This document shows, one piece after another, positions 24,523 through 34,191 of a stretch of DNA of 64,000 bases. This DNA comes from Corallococcus interemptor. Its GTDB lineage: Bacteria; Myxococcota; Myxococcia; Myxococcales; Myxococcaceae. Where the stretch lies: the NCBI RefSeq assembly GCF_003668875.1, contig NZ_RAWM01000021.1, positions 1-64,000 of the forward strand, given 5' to 3'. Position 1 is the first letter of the stretch. Each line of letters starts with the position of its first letter. Made by a program: the position numbers and the translations under genes. The notes under the pieces were generated by a model. That model ran no database searches, was not told where the DNA came from, and worked only from the letters and a program-made list of their open reading frames with translations.

Positions 24523-26718
24523 GTGGAAGGAACGGTGTTGGACCCGGCCGGTGGGGCTCCCGGCGCGACGTCCGCGAGCGTGATGCACCGGATGCGGGGC
24601 GTGTGGCGCCGGCGGTGGGTGATGCTCGGGGTGGCGTTGGGGGTCACCGCGCTGACGGCGGCCTGGTCGCTGCGGCAGCCGCGCATCTATTCGGCCAGCA
24701 CCTCGCTCATCATCGACGTCACCGCGCCGCGCATCCTCGACGGCGAGGTGAAGGAGGTGATGGGGGAGGAGCGCAGCAACTACTGGTTCAACAAGGAGTA
24801 CTACGCCACGCAGAGCGAGATCATCACCTCGCGCGCGGTGGCCACCCGCGTGGTGGACCGGCTGGGACTGGCCAAGGACGCGGACTTCCTGGGGCTGCCC
24901 GCGAACCAGGACCCGGCGGAGCGCGCGAAGGCGCTGGAGGACGCGGACGCGGTGGGGCTGTTGCGCTCGCGCATCCAGGTGGTGCCCGGCAAGGACTCGC
25001 GGGTGATGAACATCGGGGTGGAGGACACGGACCCGGCGCGCGCGGCGCTGCTCTCCAATGAAGTGGCCGCCGCGTACATGGCGGAGAACCTGGCGCTCAA
25101 GCTGCGCACCACGGAGGAGGCGCGCACGTGGCTGGAGGGGCGCCTGGGCGAGCTGGGCCGCCAGTCCAGGTCCGACGAGATGGCCGTCTACGACTTGAAG
25201 AAGGACGCGGACATGCTGTCCACGTCGCTGGAGTCGCGGCTGTCCATCGTCAGCGAGCGGATCAACTCCTACAACCTGAAGCTCACCGAGGTGCAGACGC
25301 GCATCGCGGCGCAGCAGGCGCGCGTGGATGCCATCCACCGGCTGCGCAAGGACGCCGGCAACAACGACGAGACCTGGGCGGAGGCCGTGCCCGGCGCGAA
25401 GGACGGGCCCATCCAAGATCTCAAATCGCGCTACGGCGAACAGAAGGCCGCGTGCGCGGAGTTGAGCGAGCGCTACCTGCCGGAGCACCCGAAGCTCCTG
25501 GAGTGCAACCGCAAGCTGGAGGTCGTGCGCGCGGACCTGCTCAAGAGCCTGACCAACGTGGTGCGCTCGGCGGAGACGCAGCTGGTGGAGGCGCAGGGCG
25601 AGGAGAAGAACCTCAACAAGCTCCTGGACGCGGCCAAGGCCGAGGCCTTCCAGGTGAACAAGAAGGCCATCGAGTACGGACGGCTGCAGCGCGAGTCGGA
25701 CAACACGCAGCGGCTGTATGAGCTGGTGCTCAAGCGGCTGAAGGACATCGAGCTGTCGGGGCTGTTGCGCACGAGCAACGTGCGCGTGCTGGACGCCGCG
25801 CAGCCGGTGACGGTGCCGGTGCGGCCGCACACGCGGCGCAACCTGATGGTGGGCTGGGTGATGGGGCTGCTGCTGGGGCTGGGCGTGGCGCTGTTCCTGG
25901 AGATGCTGGAGAACACCGTCGGGTCGCAGGCGGACGTGGAGGAGGTGCTGGGCCTGGCGTTCCTGGGCGTGGTGCCGCGCATGGAGGCCACGAAGGCGCC
26001 GGGCGACCGCGACCTGTACGTGCACCGGGCGCCGCGCTCGGCGGTGGCGGAGTGCTGCCGCGCGGTGCGCACGAACCTCCTGTTCATGTCGCCGGATCAT
26101 CCCTGCAAGACGCTGGTGGTGACGTCCAGCGGGCCGCAGGAAGGCAAGTCCACCACGTGCATCAACCTGGGCGTGGCCATGGCCCAGAGCGGCAACCGCG
26201 TGCTGCTGCTGGACACGGACATGCGCCGGCCTCGGCTGCACCGCGCGTTCGGCGTGCCCAACGACCTGGGCATCAGCTCGCTGGTGGTGGGCGAGGGCTC
26301 GCTGGACAAGGCGGTGAAGAGCACGGAGGTGCCCAACCTCTTCGTGCTGCCGTGTGGCCCGCTGCCGCCGAACCCCGCGGAGCTGCTGCACACGCGCGCC
26401 TTCAAGGAGCTGCTGCGGCAGGCGGGGGAGAAGTTCGACCGCATCATCCTGGACAGCCCGCCGCTCAACGCCGTCGTGGACGCGGCGGTGCTGGCCACGC
26501 AGGCGGACGGCGTGGTGATGGTGCTCAAGGCGGGCCGGACGGACCGGGGCGCGGCGAAGCGCGCGCTGCGCTCGCTGGCGGACGTGCAGGCGCGGATGTT
26601 CGGCGCCATCCTCAACGACGTGGACCTGCGGCAGCCTCGCTACGGCGACACGTACCTGGGCTACCAGGGCTACGGTCCGACGCAGGACGAGCCCAAGGGC
26701 GGGGTGGCGCCGTCGTGA
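24523..26718 (+). CDS. wzc: Wzc-type polysaccharide co-polymerase with BY-kinase domain (WzcB/BtkB-like)
   Basis: 731 residues. The GTG at 24523 follows GGAGAG at 24510-24515. An N-terminal cytoplasmic stub leads to TM1 (about 33-48), a periplasmic Wzz domain with long coiled coils (about 50-430), TM2 (LMVGWVMGLLLGLGVALFL, about 441) and a tyrosine kinase domain: Walker A SSGPQEGKSTT (about 537), Walker A' LLLDTDMRRPR (about 562) and Walker B FDRIILDSPP. The C-terminal Tyr cluster is Tyr707, 711, 714 and 717, the usual autophosphorylation tail. It controls chain length and export in Wzx/Wzy pathways. Position beside the PilY1 cluster resembles M. xanthus BtkB/WzcB, but that orthology is from memory. 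Its stop overlaps the next gene (GTGA). Confidence 0.88.
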   Translation: MEGTVLDPAGGAPGATSASVMHRMRGVWRRRWVMLGVALGVTALTAAWSLRQPRIYSASTSLIIDVTAPRILDGEVKEVMGEERSNYWFNKEYYATQSEIITSRAVATRVVDRLGLAKDADFLGLPANQDPAERAKALEDADAVGLLRSRIQVVPGKDSRVMNIGVEDTDPARAALLSNEVAAAYMAENLALKLRTTEEARTWLEGRLGELGRQSRSDEMAVYDLKKDADMLSTSLESRLSIVSERINSYNLKLTEVQTRIAAQQARVDAIHRLRKDAGNNDETWAEAVPGAKDGPIQDLKSRYGEQKAACAELSERYLPEHPKLLECNRKLEVVRADLLKSLTNVVRSAETQLVEAQGEEKNLNKLLDAAKAEAFQVNKKAIEYGRLQRESDNTQRLYELVLKRLKDIELSGLLRTSNVRVLDAAQPVTVPVRPHTRRNLMVGWVMGLLLGLGVALFLEMLENTVGSQADVEEVLGLAFLGVVPRMEATKAPGDRDLYVHRAPRSAVAECCRAVRTNLLFMSPDHPCKTLVVTSSGPQEGKSTTCINLGVAMAQSGNRVLLLDTDMRRPRLHRAFGVPNDLGISSLVVGEGSLDKAVKSTEVPNLFVLPCGPLPPNPAELLHTRAFKELLRQAGEKFDRIILDSPPLNAVVDAAVLATQADGVVMVLKAGRTDRGAAKRALRSLADVQARMFGAILNDVDLRQPRYGDTYLGYQGYGPTQDEPKGGVAPS

Positions 26719-27959
26719 AGGGCGCGGGTCTGCGGGTGCTGCACCTGGGGAAGTTCTACCCTCCGGCCTCCGGCGGCATGGAGGCGCACGTGCGCACGCT
26801 GGCGCTGGCGCAGGCGTCGCTGGGCGCGCAGGTGGAGGTGCTGTGCGCGAACCACTCGGTGGACGGCACGGGCACGAGCCACGAGTTCCACGGGCGCAGC
26901 CCCACGCGTGAGGCGTGGGATGGGCCGGTGCGCGTGGTGCGGCTGGGGCGGCTCGCGTCGGTGGCGCGCATGGACGTGATGCCGTCGCTGCCGTTCGTGC
27001 TGCGGCGGGCGCTGGCGCGGGGCGTGGACGTGGTGCACCTGCACGTGCCCAACCCGAGCATGGTGCTGGCGCTGGATGCGATTCCGCGGCTGCCCCCGGT
27101 GGTGGTGACGCACCAGAGCGACGTCATCCGGCAGAAGATCGCGGGCGCGCTGTTCCGTCCCTTCGAGTGGATGCTGTACTCGCGCGCGGCGCGGCTCCTG
27201 GCCACGAGCGAGGCGTACGTGCGCGGCTCGTCGCTCTTGTCCACGTTCAAGTCGAAGGTCCGCATCCTGCCGCTGGGCATCGAGCTGGAGTCGTACCTGC
27301 GGCCTCCTTCCGCGGAGGCGCGCGAGGCGCAGGCGCGGTGGACGGCGGAGGCGGCGGGCGGGCCGCTGTGGCTGATGGTGGGGCGGCTCGTCTATTACAA
27401 GGGCTTGTTCACGGCGCTGGAGGCGCTGGTGCACGCGCCGGGGCGGTTGGTCATCGTGGGCGAGGGGCCGCTGGCGCAGGAGGGCCGCGCGCGGGCGAAG
27501 GCGCTGGGGATTGAAGACCGCGTGACGTGGGCGGGCTACCTGTCGCCAGAGGCGCTGGCGGGCGCGTACCGGGCCGCGACGGCGCTGTGGTTCCCGAGCA
27601 ACGCGCGCAGCGAGGCGTATGGCCTGTCGCAGGTGGAGGCGCTGGCGAGCGGCCTGCCCGTGCTCAACACCGCGGTGCCGGACTCCGGTGTGGCGTGGGT
27701 GAGCCTGCACGAGCGCACCGGCCTCACCGTGCCCGTGGGAGATGCGAGGGCGCTGGCGGCGGCGGCGCGGAGGTTGGTGGAGGAACCGGGATTGCGCGAG
27801 CGGCTGTCGCGAGGGGCGCAGGAGCGCGCGCGGGCGGAGTTCGCCCATGACGTGATGGCGTCGCGAAGTCTGGGGTTGTACGCGGAGGCGCTCGGACGCC
27901 GGCCCGTGGCGGAGGACGGGAGCGATGCCTCCGTCCGGCACGTCGCGGGTGGGCGCTGA
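26715..27959 (+). CDS. GT4-family glycosyltransferase
   Basis: 414 residues. The GTG at 26715 overlaps the wzc stop by 4 bases. A GT-B fold is shown by the N-terminal LRVLHLGKFYPPASGGMEAHVRTLA, LHVPNPSMVLALDA, and the C-terminal donor-binding region LMVGRLVYYKGLFTALEAL, VIVGEGPLAQEGR and FPSNARSEAYGLSQVEALASG (EX7E motif, Glu...Glu). Probably adds a sugar to the lipid-linked repeat unit in the cytoplasm. Donor and linkage cannot be read from sequence. Confidence 0.85.
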   Translation: MKGAGLRVLHLGKFYPPASGGMEAHVRTLALAQASLGAQVEVLCANHSVDGTGTSHEFHGRSPTREAWDGPVRVVRLGRLASVARMDVMPSLPFVLRRALARGVDVVHLHVPNPSMVLALDAIPRLPPVVVTHQSDVIRQKIAGALFRPFEWMLYSRAARLLATSEAYVRGSSLLSTFKSKVRILPLGIELESYLRPPSAEAREAQARWTAEAAGGPLWLMVGRLVYYKGLFTALEALVHAPGRLVIVGEGPLAQEGRARAKALGIEDRVTWAGYLSPEALAGAYRAATALWFPSNARSEAYGLSQVEALASGLPVLNTAVPDSGVAWVSLHERTGLTVPVGDARALAAAARRLVEEPGLRERLSRGAQERARAEFAHDVMASRSLGLYAEALGRRPVAEDGSDASVRHVAGGR

Positions 27960-27969
27960 AGGGCCGCGC

Positions 27970-29250
27970 ATGCACGGGTCGCGCAAGTCCAGCGGCAAGC
28001 GGGGTGGTGCGGAGACGGGAGGCGCCTCCTCGCGTGAATCGCATGGCGCAGGCGACCAGCCCGTCGATGACACGGATGCTGGCACCTCTGTCTCGCGCAG
28101 GTGGCAGGCCTCGGTTGGGACATCGCTTCGCGTGCTGCATGTCTCCAGCGGCAACCTCTACGGCGGCGTCGAGACGCTGCTGCGTACGCTGGCGCTCGCG
28201 AACGCGGAGCGGGACGGCGGCGCGGTGCATGCGTTCGCGCTCTGCTTCGAGGGCCGCATCGCGGATGAGTTGCGCTCGGCGGGCGCACCTCTGACGATGC
28301 TGGGGCCGGCGAAGGTGAGCCGTCCCTGGCGGGTCTGGGAGGCTCGGCGCTCGTTGAAGGCGCTGCTTCAGCGGGAGGCGTTCGACGCGGTGGTGTGTCA
28401 CGCGGCGTGGCCCCAGGCCCTCTTTGGCCCGGTGGTTCGCTCAGCGGGTGTTCCGCTGATCTTCTTCCAGCACGACGCGCTGTCGGGCACGCACTGGGTG
28501 GAGCGGTGGGCCCGGGTCACGTCTCCGGACCTGGCGCTGTGCAACAGCCGCTACACCGCGAGCACTCTTTCGAGCGTGTATCCGCGCACGCCGTCAAGCG
28601 TGCTCCATCCTCCTGTCCGGGACGGTGGCCCGGGTCTCTCTGCTTCCGAACGGGCCTCGCTCCGGGGCGAATTGGGGGCGGGTGCAGCGGATGTCGTCAT
28701 CGTCCATGCCAGCCGCATGCAGGAGTGGAAGGGGCAGCGGCTGCTCCTCGAAGCGCTGGGCCGGCTGCGCCAGGTGCCTCACTGGAAGGCCTGGTTCGCT
28801 GGTGGTGCGCAGCGTCCGGAAGAGGCCTCCTACGAAGAGGGCTTGAAGGCCCAGGCTTCGGCGCTGGGGCTTGGTGACCGCGTGCGCTTCCTCGGACAGC
28901 GCTCGGATGTGCCCCGGCTGCTGCGCGCGGCGGAGGTGCACTGTCAGCCCAACACCGGCCCGGAGCCCTTTGGCCTGGCGTTCGTGGAGGCGCTCTATGC
29001 TGGGCTTCCCGTGGTCACCACCGCGCTGGGCGGACCGCTGGAGATCGTCGATGCGTCCTGCGGCGTCCTCGTGCCTCCGAAGCCGGAGGCCCTGGCCCAG
29101 GCACTGCGCGAGCTCATCGAGAATGAATCGGCCCGGCGGACGCTGGGCAGTGGTGGCCCGTCTCGCGCGCGAGCGCTGAGTGCTCCGGCTGAGTTCCTCG
29201 AAGGACTGGAGGACGCGGTGCGCTCCGTGGCTCGGGGGCCCGCCGCGTGA
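27970..29250 (+). CDS. GT4-family glycosyltransferase
   Basis: 426 residues from the ATG at 27970, just after the previous stop with GAAGGG close upstream. An ATG at 27925 with GGAGG 9 bases ahead would add 15 residues and overlap the previous gene. The GT-B core begins at LRVLHVSSGNLYGGVETLLRTLA (about residue 50), preceded by a Ser/Gly-rich N-terminal extension. The donor site is IVHASRMQEWKGQRLLLEAL and PNTGPEPFGLAFVEALYAGLPVV (EX7E). Codon choice from 27960 to 28700 is slightly less GC-extreme than its neighbours. The stop overlaps the polymerase start (GTGA). Confidence 0.82.
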   Translation: MHGSRKSSGKRGGAETGGASSRESHGAGDQPVDDTDAGTSVSRRWQASVGTSLRVLHVSSGNLYGGVETLLRTLALANAERDGGAVHAFALCFEGRIADELRSAGAPLTMLGPAKVSRPWRVWEARRSLKALLQREAFDAVVCHAAWPQALFGPVVRSAGVPLIFFQHDALSGTHWVERWARVTSPDLALCNSRYTASTLSSVYPRTPSSVLHPPVRDGGPGLSASERASLRGELGAGAADVVIVHASRMQEWKGQRLLLEALGRLRQVPHWKAWFAGGAQRPEEASYEEGLKAQASALGLGDRVRFLGQRSDVPRLLRAAEVHCQPNTGPEPFGLAFVEALYAGLPVVTTALGGPLEIVDASCGVLVPPKPEALAQALRELIENESARRTLGSGGPSRARALSAPAEFLEGLEDAVRSVARGPAA

Positions 29251-30695
29251 GGAGCGCGAGTCCTCGTCCCCAGCTCCGTGGCCCTGGTGTGCTGCACCAG
29301 CGCTACGTGCGCCGCGCGCCCGAGCCCGTGACGACGCAGGCCGTGCCTGCTCCGGCTCCCGCGCCGCCGGGGCTGCTCGGTTCGGGCCGCGTGGTGGTGG
29401 CGTTCATCGCGCTGCTCTTCGTCTGCCAGCTCGCGCTGCTGTTCGAAGCGCTGGCGCCCGTGCGCGTGGTGTTCCGCATCCTGTCGTTCGGCACCAGCCT
29501 GGCGCTGCTGTTCCTGGTGAAGGGCCCGCGCCTCAAGCACCCGGCGATGCCCTTCCTGCTCGCGTCCGCGGGGCTCACCGCGCTGAACTTCTTCCACCCC
29601 GGCACCAACACGCCGTTGGCGGCCGCCGCGCAGCTGGGCATCCAGATCTCCGTGTTCGCGCCCCTGTTCTGGGCGAGCCGCCTGCGCATCGACGCGAAGA
29701 TGTTCGGACGCGTCGTCCTGCTGCTCTTCCTGTTCAACATGGCGAGCGCGTCGCTGGGCATCCTGCAGGTGACCTTCCCCGGACGCTTCCAGCCCGCGCT
29801 GTCCGCCATGGTTGAAAGCCAGGGCGAGGGCTACGTGCGCAGCCTCCAGTTCGAGACCGCGAGCGGCGCGCGCGTGTTCCGCCCCATGGGGCTGACGGAC
29901 GTCCCGGGCGGAGCCGCCACTGGCGCCTTTTATTCGGTGCTGCTGGGCGGCGCGTTCCTGCTCAGCCGTCAGGGCATGTCCCGGAAGCTGCTGGGTGCGG
30001 CGGGCATCGGCATCGGGCTCGTCTGTCTCTATCTGGGGCAGGTGCGCGTCGCGGCGGTGACGCTGATTGTCTGCATGGCGGCCATGGCGCTGGTGCTCAC
30101 CGTGAGTGGCCGGTGGGTGCGCCTCGTGACGCTGGCCTCGGTCGTGGGTGGCTTCGCCGTGGTGGCCTTCGGCTGGGCCGTCGCGGTTGGCGGCGACGCG
30201 GTGCTCTCGCGGTGGAGCACGCTCACGGCGTCCGACCCCTCGCAGGTGTATCACTCCAACCGGGGCCGCTTCCTCGACGAGACCTTCGACCAGGTGCTCC
30301 CGGAGTTCCCCCTGGGCGCGGGCCTGGGCCGCTACGGCATGGCCAACGCCTACTTCGGCGACAACACCGACCGTGAAAGCCCTCCGCTGTGGGCCGAAAT
30401 CCAGTGGACGGCGTGGGCGTACGACGGCGGGTGGCTGGGGCTCGTCTGCTATCCGCTCGCGCTGCTGGCGACCCTGTGGTGGGGCTTCCAGGTGGCGCGG
30501 CGCCGCGATGACTCGGCGGGCGAGTTCTGGCTCTGGGGCAGCCTCCTGTTCGCGTATGACCTGGGCGCGCTGGCGCAGACCTTCAGCTATCAGTTCTTCA
30601 TGAGCCAGATGGGCATGGAGTTCTGGCTGCTCAACGCGGCCTTCTTCAGCGCGTACTGGAACCGGAATGCGGCCCTACACGCTCATCAGCGGTGA
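29247..30695 (+). CDS. O-antigen polymerase / Wzy-like membrane protein
   Basis: 482 residues, about 11-12 hydrophobic segments and a periplasmic loop near residues 330-390 containing SNRGRFLDETFDQVLPEFPLGAG-type sequence then GRYGMANAYFGDN, typical of Wzy_C/O-antigen ligase-like polymerases. The GTG at 29247 overlaps the preceding stop by 4 bases, so the wzc-GT-GT-wzy genes are translationally coupled. It probably polymerises undecaprenyl-linked repeat units in the periplasm. A second polymerase-like protein is encoded at 46569-49172, and which of the two serves this pathway is not clear from sequence. Confidence 0.75.
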   Translation: MRSASPRPQLRGPGVLHQRYVRRAPEPVTTQAVPAPAPAPPGLLGSGRVVVAFIALLFVCQLALLFEALAPVRVVFRILSFGTSLALLFLVKGPRLKHPAMPFLLASAGLTALNFFHPGTNTPLAAAAQLGIQISVFAPLFWASRLRIDAKMFGRVVLLLFLFNMASASLGILQVTFPGRFQPALSAMVESQGEGYVRSLQFETASGARVFRPMGLTDVPGGAATGAFYSVLLGGAFLLSRQGMSRKLLGAAGIGIGLVCLYLGQVRVAAVTLIVCMAAMALVLTVSGRWVRLVTLASVVGGFAVVAFGWAVAVGGDAVLSRWSTLTASDPSQVYHSNRGRFLDETFDQVLPEFPLGAGLGRYGMANAYFGDNTDRESPPLWAEIQWTAWAYDGGWLGLVCYPLALLATLWWGFQVARRRDDSAGEFWLWGSLLFAYDLGALAQTFSYQFFMSQMGMEFWLLNAAFFSAYWNRNAALHAHQR

Positions 30696-31800
30696 CTTCG
30701 TCTCCACCGGAGGCATGGACCGCGCGAACCTCGCGCTGGCGGACTGGCTCGCGCGCCAGGGTGGGCCGGTGCGGCTGGTGGCGCACCGGGTGGAGGACTC
30801 GCTCCTGCGCTACCCCAACGTGCACTTCGTCCGCGTGCCCAAGCCCGCGAACGCGTACCTGCTCGGCGAGCCGCTGCTCGACGCCGTGGGACGCTACTGG
30901 GCCGCGCGCACGCTGGCGCAAGGCGGACAGGTGGTGGCCAACGGTGGCAACTGCGAGGTGCCCGCCGCCAACTGGGTCCACTACGTCCACGCCGCGCACG
31001 CGCCCGAGCCCGTTGGCAGCCCCCTTCGCAGGCTCAAGGGCCAGGTGAGCCACCTGCTGCACCTGCGCAGTGAGCAGCGTGCGCTGCGACGGGCGCGGAT
31101 CATCCTGGCGAACTCGCGACGCACGCGGCAGGACCTGCTGGCCGCCACGGGCGTGGAGGAGTCCCGCGTCCACGTCGTGTACCTGGGCGGTGACCCGTCG
31201 CGCTTCCCGTCCACGTCCCCCGCGCTCCGGCGCGAGGCGCGGGCGTCGCTGGGCTGGCCACGGGAGCGGAGGGCCGCGCTGTTCGTGGGCGCGCTGGGGG
31301 ACCGGCGCAAGGGCTTCGATACGCTCTTCCATGCGTGGGCGCGGCTGTGCGCGCGACGCGAGTGGGACGTGGACCTGTACGTCGCTGGGACGGGTGCGCA
31401 GCGCGAAGCCTGGGAGCGCGCGGCGCGTGAGCAGGGGCTGGGCGAACGGATCCGCTTCCTGGGCTTCCGCGACGACGTGCCCCGCCTGATGGCCGCCGCC
31501 GACCTGCTGGTGTCTCCCACTCGCTACGAGTCCTATGGCCTGGGCGTGCACGAAGCGCTGTGCGTGGGCATCCCCGCGATGGTGAGCCGCTCGGCGGGCG
31601 TGGCGGAGCGCTATCCGTCGTCGCTTCAGGGACTGTTGCTGGACGACCCCGAGGACTCGGGCGAGCTGGTGCGGCGCCTGGAGGAGTGGCGGGCCCGGAG
31701 CGGAGACTGGATGCCCGCCGTGACCGCGCTGTCTTCCGAGCTGCGGGCCTGGACGTGGGACGCGATGGCGGAGGCGGTGGTGGAGCGGCTGGAGGCGTGA
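30667..31800 (+). CDS. GT4-family glycosyltransferase
   Basis: 377 residues. The ATG at 30667 lies inside the 3' end of the polymerase gene (29-base overlap). The N-terminus TLISGDFVSTGGMDRANLALADWLARQ is the nucleotide-sugar-enzyme pattern of GT4. HYVHAAHAPEP, ALFVGALGDRRKGFDTLFHAW and SPTRYESYGLGVHEALCVGIP (EX7E) complete the GT-B fold. It is the last gene of the rightward half and converges on another glycosyltransferase with only 4 bases between stops, so the two operons must end inside one another. Confidence 0.82.
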   Translation: MRPYTLISGDFVSTGGMDRANLALADWLARQGGPVRLVAHRVEDSLLRYPNVHFVRVPKPANAYLLGEPLLDAVGRYWAARTLAQGGQVVANGGNCEVPAANWVHYVHAAHAPEPVGSPLRRLKGQVSHLLHLRSEQRALRRARIILANSRRTRQDLLAATGVEESRVHVVYLGGDPSRFPSTSPALRREARASLGWPRERRAALFVGALGDRRKGFDTLFHAWARLCARREWDVDLYVAGTGAQREAWERAAREQGLGERIRFLGFRDDVPRLMAAADLLVSPTRYESYGLGVHEALCVGIPAMVSRSAGVAERYPSSLQGLLLDDPEDSGELVRRLEEWRARSGDWMPAVTALSSELRAWTWDAMAEAVVERLEA

Positions 31801-31804
31801 GCCT

Positions 31805-32956
31805 TCAGGCGCGGCGCTCGAGCACCTGCTCGAAGAAGTCGAGGTGCGCCTTCGCGACCACGGGCCAGGCGAAGCGGGACACAGCACGTTCGCGGCCTCG
31901 CGCGGACAGTTCCTGACGTTTCGCGGGGCTCTCCAGCAGTTCCTCCAGCGCGGCGACCCAGGCACCGCCGTACGCCTCCGGCAGGATGCGCCCGGCATCG
32001 CCCACGGTGTGCGGAATCTCTCCGGAGTCGCTGGCGAACACGGGCACGCCACACGCGAAAGCCTCCGCGAGCATGCGGCCGAACTGCTCCTTCCATGTGG
32101 GCGTCGTCTGGCTGGGCGCGCAGAGCACGTCCATGGCGTTGAGCGCGCGCGGCACCTCCGCGTGCTTCACGCCGGTGACGATGCGCACCCGGTCTCCGTG
32201 GCGCTGTGCCCACGCGCGCAGTTCCGTCTCCAGGGGGCCTCCTCCGACGAAGAGGGCTCGCCACGGCGTGCGCAGCGTGTTGAGCGCATCCATCATGAGC
32301 CGCAAGCCCTTCTCCGGCACGAAGCGGCCCAGGTAGCCCACCACGGGAGGCCCTTCGGACGTCCAGCCCTGGGCATCCCGGAACGCCCGGCCCGCTTCGG
32401 CATCCGGGCGGAAGTGCTCCACGTCCACGCCCACGGGGATGAAGCGCGAGGGACGCTGCGCATAACCGGGCCGGGCGAGGAGGTTGTCGTGCACCGTCTG
32501 GCCCCAGGCGATCCACCCCGCGGCACGGCGCAGGACGAAGCGCTCGGCCTGCGCGAAGGGCGGGGGGTAGCGCTTGGCCAGATTCTGGAACGTGCAGAAG
32601 ACGAGCGGCACGTGACGCGGCGTCAGGAGCGCCACCTCCAGGCCGGAGAAGACGTAGGGCTCCTCCCACAGGTGCACCAGGTCCGCGCCTCGCGACAGGT
32701 GCGCGCGCAACTCCGGCCCGTAGACGAAGCCGTGCAGCGAGCGGCTGAAGTACGCGGGCACGCCCTCCAGGTTCACGGCCTCGTTCGGGTCGCGCTGGAG
32801 CACCAGCGGGCTCAGGTCTCCGTGAAAGGCCTTCGGCGCCACGGCGGTGACGTCCCAGCGGCCGGCGCCCACGCGCGCCATCTCGTTGGCCAGCCGCCGG
32901 TTGAGGGTGACGACGTAGGAGTGCGAGACGGTGACGAGCTTCCGGGGACGCATCAT
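31805..32956 (-). CDS. GT4-family glycosyltransferase
   Basis: 383 residues. ATGATG at 32956-32951 offers two adjacent starts; the first overlaps the upstream gene's stop. KLVTVSHSYVVTLNRRLANEMA opens the N-domain. VVGYLGRFVPEKGLRLMMDAL and FGRMLAEAFACGVPVFASDSGEI (EX7E region) form the donor domain. PSQTTPTWKEQFGR is the usual acid/Arg loop. Last gene of the wzx-led leftward operon. Specificity unknown. Confidence 0.82.
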   Translation of the reverse strand: MMRPRKLVTVSHSYVVTLNRRLANEMARVGAGRWDVTAVAPKAFHGDLSPLVLQRDPNEAVNLEGVPAYFSRSLHGFVYGPELRAHLSRGADLVHLWEEPYVFSGLEVALLTPRHVPLVFCTFQNLAKRYPPPFAQAERFVLRRAAGWIAWGQTVHDNLLARPGYAQRPSRFIPVGVDVEHFRPDAEAGRAFRDAQGWTSEGPPVVGYLGRFVPEKGLRLMMDALNTLRTPWRALFVGGGPLETELRAWAQRHGDRVRIVTGVKHAEVPRALNAMDVLCAPSQTTPTWKEQFGRMLAEAFACGVPVFASDSGEIPHTVGDAGRILPEAYGGAWVAALEELLESPAKRQELSARGRERAVSRFAWPVVAKAHLDFFEQVLERRA

Positions 32957-34176
32957 GGGTGCCCTCGCGCGGGGACGAGGCTCCGGTACACGGCGAGGAT
33001 GTCCCGGGCGTAGCGCTCGCGGGAGAAGCGGCGCACGGCGGTGTCTCGGGCCGCTCGGGCCAGGGTGGCTCGCAGGGCTTCGTCCTCCAGCAGCCGGCGC
33101 AGGGCCGCCGCGAGCGTGTTCGCGTTGCCCGGTTCAATGGCCAGGACGTCCTCGCCATCCCGCAGGGCTTCGGCGGCTCCGCTCGACCTGGAGATGACGG
33201 CGGCCCGGCCGCAGGCGAGCGCTTCGGCGATGGTGAGGCCGAAGGGCTCGCGGCGGGTGCTCGCGTGCACGAAGACGTCCAGGGCGCGGTAGACGCGGGC
33301 GGGCTCGGGCTGGAAGGGCACGAAGCCCACGCGGCCCGTGAGGCCGTGGCGCTCCACCTGTTCGCGCAGCTCCGCGCCGGTGAACTGCGAGCCGGCCGTG
33401 CGGTAGAGGGGCGCGCCCACGAGGTAGAAGCGCACGGGCTGGCGCGTCAGTTGTGCCGCGGCCTCCAGGAAGACGTCGTGTCCCTTCCAACGCGCGTACG
33501 TGGCCACGAGCCCCACGCGCAGCGTTCCCGGAGGCGCGGGCGGTAGTCCCGCCAGTGCATCCAGGTGCGCGCCGTCACCGGCGGCGGGGGAGAACCGCTC
33601 CACGTCCACGCCGTTGGGCACGACGTGCACGGGCACCTTCCCCAGCACCGTGCGCGCGTCGTCACCCACGGCCTGCGAGTTCGCGATGGCGGCCGAGGCC
33701 AACGGATGCAGGCCGGAGAGCGCGCGGCGTACGAGCGGCCGTTCCCCGAGGAAGTCGTGCACGTGCCACACGCGCGGAATGGGCAGCCCCGTGGTAGCCG
33801 CGCTCAACAGGTGCGTCTTGATGCCATTGGAGTGCAGCAGGTCCGGCGCCGCGTCTCGCACCGCGCGCCGCAGGTCGAGGCCATAGCGGGCCAGCAGCAG
33901 GGGCGTGGGGGCGATTTCACGCGCGAAGCGAAGGAGCCCGGCGCGGCCCTGCTCGCGGAGGCCACTGTCCCCGAGCGCGGACAGCCGGTCGGGCAGGGCG
34001 AGCACCTGGGTGTCCACGCCGAGTCCTCGGGCCGTCTCCACGAGGGGGCCGTCCGTGCCCGCGATGAGGTGCAGCGACAGGCCGGGCTCCAGCGTGCGCA
34101 GGCACGCGAGGAGATCCACGAGTGCGCGCTCGGCACCGCCCAGGATTCCCACGGGGTTGAGGAACAAAATCCGCAC
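32953..34176 (-). CDS. GT4-family glycosyltransferase
   Basis: 407 residues from a GTG at 34176. MRILFLNPVGILGGAERALVDLLA is the classical N-terminal GT4 signature (GG-A-E). VGLVATYARWKGHDVFLEAAAQL and HASTRREPFGLTIAEALACGRAAV (EX7E) mark the donor domain. The gap from the upstream glycosyltransferase stop is 15 bases, and no strong ribosome site is seen, so coupling is likely. Codes for one of four glycosyltransferases downstream of wzx. Confidence 0.84.
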   Translation of the reverse strand: MRILFLNPVGILGGAERALVDLLACLRTLEPGLSLHLIAGTDGPLVETARGLGVDTQVLALPDRLSALGDSGLREQGRAGLLRFAREIAPTPLLLARYGLDLRRAVRDAAPDLLHSNGIKTHLLSAATTGLPIPRVWHVHDFLGERPLVRRALSGLHPLASAAIANSQAVGDDARTVLGKVPVHVVPNGVDVERFSPAAGDGAHLDALAGLPPAPPGTLRVGLVATYARWKGHDVFLEAAAQLTRQPVRFYLVGAPLYRTAGSQFTGAELREQVERHGLTGRVGFVPFQPEPARVYRALDVFVHASTRREPFGLTIAEALACGRAAVISRSSGAAEALRDGEDVLAIEPGNANTLAAALRRLLEDEALRATLARAARDTAVRRFSRERYARDILAVYRSLVPARGHP

Positions 34177-34191
34177 GCGGACGCGACCGAA

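Noticed and set aside
27960-28700. Slightly lower GC and different codon feel in a glycosyltransferase gene as a sign of recent transfer
   Set aside because: The shift is mild, there is no mobile element or repeat, and the gene is coupled by overlap to its neighbours.
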